Positions 61,433-64,000 of a stretch of DNA of 64,000 nt are shown piece by piece. The position numbers and the translations under genes are program-made. The stretch lies in assembly GCF_000828475.1 (NCBI RefSeq), contig NZ_AP014648.1, forward strand, positions 2,367,400 to 2,431,399, in the 5' to 3' direction. Every line of letters begins with the position of its first letter. The stretch's first letter is position 1. Under the pieces are notes generated by a model. The model did not search any database, was not told where the DNA came from, and worked only from the letters and a program-made list of their open reading frames with translations. Source of the DNA: Methyloceanibacter caenitepidi (GTDB lineage Bacteria > Pseudomonadota > Alphaproteobacteria > Rhizobiales > Methyloligellaceae).

Positions 61433-61460
61433 TTGACAGGCCCGTATCAGCCGATAGGGT
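61433..61460 (+). promoter_or_regulatory. candidate promoter for the CHASE2-cyclase gene
   Basis: Consensus -35 TTGACA (61433-61438), 16-nt spacer, weak -10 TAGGGT (61455-61460), 52 nt before the ATG at 61513. The -35 is perfect; the -10 matches only 3/6. Confidence 0.45.
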
Positions 61461-61512
61461 CTGGCCGCTGCGGGCCCCTCGCCCGGCCGAAAACGACGGA
61501 ATTACGAGCGGG

Positions 61513-63729
61513 ATGGGTCCACGCCTTCTTTATAGCCTCATCATCGGGGCCGCGATTCTGGCTTCCCTGGTGCTGCGCGTCTGGGACCCCACGCCCGTGG
61601 CCCGGCTGAGATCCCTCGTCTTCGACTCCTACCAGCGCCTGGCTCCCCTCAAGTTCGACCCGGAACTGCCGGTCCGCATCGTCGATATCGACGAGGAGTC
61701 GCTGCAACGGATCGGCCAATGGCCCTGGCCTCGGACGGTCCTGAGCGACCTGTTGGCCAAACTGCGCGATGCCGGCGCCGCCACGGTCGGCTTCGATATG
61801 GTGTTCCCGGAACCGGACCGGATGTCCCCGGCCAATGCCGTAAAGTTCTGGCCTCAGTCGGACCAGCTCACCCAGCTCAAAACCGAGCTCGACGCGCTTC
61901 CCTCCAATGACGAGATTTTCGGCGAGACCATCGGCACGGCGCCGGTCGTGATGGGCTTCATCGCTTCGCCCATGAACCAGCATGCCTTGCCCGAAGCCAA
62001 GGCGGGCATCTCCTTCGGCGGCGACGACCCGCGCCTGTTCGCGCCCCACTACCCCGGCGCGACGTCGAGTCTCAAGGAACTGCAGACCCCCGCGGTCGGC
62101 GCCGGCGCGCTCAACTGGGTCCCGGAATACGACCAGATTATCCGGCGCATGCCCATTCTCGTGACCCTCGACGAAACGCTGTATCCGTCTTTTTCCGCCG
62201 ATCTCCTGCGCGTCGCCCAAGGCGCGTCAACCTATGTGGTCAAGTCCTCCGGTGCGAGCGGCGAGAAGGCGTTTGGCGAGCAGACCGGCATCGTCAAGGT
62301 CCGCGTCGGCGATTTCGAAATTCCGACCGATGCGAACGGCCAAATGTGGCTCCATTTTTCGCCGCAGACCCGCGATCGTTATCTGCCGGCCTGGAAGATT
62401 TTGAACGGCGAGCTGGGTGAAGAAGCGATCGCAGGACGCATTCTTCTGATCGGCACCAGCGCCGCGGGCCTGCTGGACCTTCGTGCGACGCCGCTCGAAG
62501 CCTCCGTACCCGGCGTCGAACTGCACGCTCAGGCCGTGGAACAGATCATCCGCGGCAGCTACCTCATGCGGCCCGATTTCGCGACGCCGGCGGAACTACT
62601 TTATATCCTCGTCCTCGGCCTCCTGATCGCCGTGCTGATCTACCGGGCGGGGGCGCTGGGCAGCGCCGTGCTCGGCGGGCTCGCCGTGGCCTTCGTCGTC
62701 TGGCTGTCGTGGCACGCGTTCAACAGCTGGGGATGGCTGGTCGATCCGGTCTATCCGACGATCGCCTTGACGGCGATCTATCTCACCGGCTCTTCGTTCG
62801 TCTTCTTGCGGACCGAGCGCGAACGCAATCGCGTGCGCAACGCCTTCTCGCACTACATGGCTCCCGCTCTCGTGGAACGGTTGGCGGACGATCCCGAGCG
62901 GCTCAAGCTCGGCGGCGAGAATCGCGACATGACGCTTCTCTTCAGCGACGTGCGCGGTTTCACCACAATATCGGAGGGGCTGGATGCGGAGGAGCTCACC
63001 CGCTTTCTCAACGACCTGTTCACGCCGCTCAGCAACATCATCCTCGACGAGGAAGGCACGATCGACAAATTCATGGGCGATGCGTTGATGGCCTTTTGGA
63101 ACGCGCCGCTCGACGACCCCTACCATCCCGGACACGCCTGCGCCGCCGCGCTTCGCATGGTCGACGAGATGGCAGTTCTGAACGAGCGCTGGCAGAAGGC
63201 CGCAGAGGAAGCCGGCCGTGAGTACAAGCCCGTGAAGCTCGGCATCGGCCTGAACACGGGCGTTTGCTGTGTCGGCAATCTCGGTTCGGAAACGCGGTTC
63301 GACTATTCGGTTATCGGCGACAACGTGAACGTCGCTTCCCGCCTCGAGGGCCAGTCGAAGACCTACGACCTCGTGATCATTGTCGGCGAGGAGACTGCGG
63401 CCCGCGCGCCGGATTTCGCCTTCCTCGAACTCGACCTGTTGAAGGTCAAAGGCAAGACAGCGGCCACCCGCATCTTCGGTCTGCTGGGCGACGACGCCGT
63501 CCGGCAGAGCGAGGCCTTCGGAGCTCTCGCCGCCAAGCACCAGGACTTCCTGTCCAAATACCGCGCTATGGACTGGGACGGCGCCAAGGTGCTACTGGCC
63601 GAATGCGAAACATTAGGCGGCGACAAGCTGAAAGGTCTTTACGCGCTCTATCGCCAGCGCATCGATGCATTTCGTATCACGCCCCCGCCGGACAATTGGG
63701 ACGGCAGCACGCAAGCAGCCTCCAAATAA
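61513..63729 (+). CDS. CHASE2-domain class III adenylate cyclase
   Basis: 738 residues. Short N-terminal anchor (LLYSLIIGAAILASLVL), a large CHASE2 extracytoplasmic sensor domain about residues 40-330 (RIVDIDEESLQRIGQWPWPR, GFDMVFPEPDR, INWVP-like LNWVPEYDQIIRRMPI, LHFSPQTRDRYLPAW), three membrane helices about 350-440, then the cyclase domain about 465-665. Metal-binding Asp479 (FSDVRGFT) and Asp523 (DKFMGD) are present, and Lys519 fits adenine recognition, so cAMP is the likely product. GLNTGVCCVGNLGSETRFDYSVIGDNVNVASRLEG completes the active site. Ends about 60 nt before a DUF3307 gene. Confidence 0.93.
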   Translation: MGPRLLYSLIIGAAILASLVLRVWDPTPVARLRSLVFDSYQRLAPLKFDPELPVRIVDIDEESLQRIGQWPWPRTVLSDLLAKLRDAGAATVGFDMVFPEPDRMSPANAVKFWPQSDQLTQLKTELDALPSNDEIFGETIGTAPVVMGFIASPMNQHALPEAKAGISFGGDDPRLFAPHYPGATSSLKELQTPAVGAGALNWVPEYDQIIRRMPILVTLDETLYPSFSADLLRVAQGASTYVVKSSGASGEKAFGEQTGIVKVRVGDFEIPTDANGQMWLHFSPQTRDRYLPAWKILNGELGEEAIAGRILLIGTSAAGLLDLRATPLEASVPGVELHAQAVEQIIRGSYLMRPDFATPAELLYILVLGLLIAVLIYRAGALGSAVLGGLAVAFVVWLSWHAFNSWGWLVDPVYPTIALTAIYLTGSSFVFLRTERERNRVRNAFSHYMAPALVERLADDPERLKLGGENRDMTLLFSDVRGFTTISEGLDAEELTRFLNDLFTPLSNIILDEEGTIDKFMGDALMAFWNAPLDDPYHPGHACAAALRMVDEMAVLNERWQKAAEEAGREYKPVKLGIGLNTGVCCVGNLGSETRFDYSVIGDNVNVASRLEGQSKTYDLVIIVGEETAARAPDFAFLELDLLKVKGKTAATRIFGLLGDDAVRQSEAFGALAAKHQDFLSKYRAMDWDGAKVLLAECETLGGDKLKGLYALYRQRIDAFRITPPPDNWDGSTQAASK

Positions 63730-63789
63730 TCCATTCGAGCAGCCCATCCACCAACGCAATACGCCAAACGCCTACAGTCGAACGTTCCT

Positions 63790-64000
63790 ATGCCTAAGAT
63801 TGCCATTCTTTGCCTCGCCGCGATCGCCATCTTGATGATCAAGCACACCGTGGCGGACTTCTTCCTTCAGACCCCATTCCAATACTGCAACAAGGGGACG
63901 TACGGTCATCCGGGCGGCTTCGTGCACGCGGGGATTCATGTGGCGCTGACGCCGCTCGCGTATCTGGTGCTGGCCCCCGCCTCCTTGATGCTGGCGCTCT
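63790..64000 (+). CDS. DUF3307 membrane protein (3' end outside window)
   Basis: The first 70 residues are visible. IKHTVADFFLQTPFQYCNKGTYGHPGGFVHAGIHVAL is the characteristic DUF3307 opening (KHxxADFxLQ, GHPGGxxHAxxH), followed by a hydrophobic segment. It is a membrane protein of unknown function. Follows the cyclase gene by 60 nt on the same strand. Confidence 0.8.
   Translation, partial: MPKIAILCLAAIAILMIKHTVADFFLQTPFQYCNKGTYGHPGGFVHAGIHVALTPLAYLVLAPASLMLAL

Overview
The window is high-GC DNA from an alphaproteobacterium, most likely a methylotrophic member of the Hyphomicrobiales (Methyloceanibacter/Hyphomicrobium-like). The lineage call rests on gene order (secE-nusG-rplKA-rplJL-rpoBC-str-S10-spc-alpha in one run with adk between secY and rpsM, and no infA or rpmJ) and on the sequence character of the ribosomal proteins. 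The methylotroph idea rests on pqqCDE and two substrate-binding proteins of the type linked to PQQ-dependent alcohol dehydrogenases. Genus is an inference.

Region 1 (1-1951): a truncated periplasmic HtrA/DegP protease on the minus strand, a divergent exported SRPBCC protein, and a strong hairpin terminator shared by converging transcripts. Region 2 (1996-33203): about 31 kb of uninterrupted minus-strand information-processing genes. In transcription order these are tRNA-Tyr, tRNA-Gly, tRNA-Trp, secE, nusG, rplK, rplA, [L10-type leader], rplJ, rplL, rpoB, rpoC, [structured 400-nt leader with promoter], rpsL, rpsG, fusA, tuf, the full S10 and spc operons, secY, adk, rpsM, rpsK, rpoA, rplQ. Several non-coding elements are visible here: two good sigma70-type promoters, a terminator-like hairpin between the tRNA promoter and tRNA-Tyr, a three-unit array of hairpin repeats ahead of rpsL, and a long hairpin between rplL and rpoB.

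Region 3 (33415-46612): an accessory and housekeeping mixture. It holds rlmB, several small exported proteins of unknown function, a DUF883/YqjD plus holin-like pair, an outer-membrane beta-barrel protein, tRNA-Thr, a biuret-hydrolase-like enzyme / urea channel / cupin operon, a WbuC-type cupin, a Nudix hydrolase, a very acidic secreted beta-helix-like protein, a ten-cysteine exported peptide, a large single-pass membrane protein with Ala/Gly-rich W-containing repeats, and a small lipoprotein.

Region 4 (46756-64000): an exported S10 serine carboxypeptidase, a TVP38/DedA-like membrane protein, an OxyR-like regulator with a sodium:solute symporter behind it, and divergently pqqC-pqqD-pqqE. These three make PQQ from the processed PqqA peptide, but neither pqqA nor pqqB is visible nearby. 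Three paralogous membrane proteins follow, then the two quinoprotein-associated periplasmic binding proteins (convergent, 2 nt apart), a secreted HECCH-type putative metalloprotease, a small exported protein with a textbook terminator, a CHASE2-adenylate cyclase, and the start of a DUF3307 membrane protein cut by the window edge.
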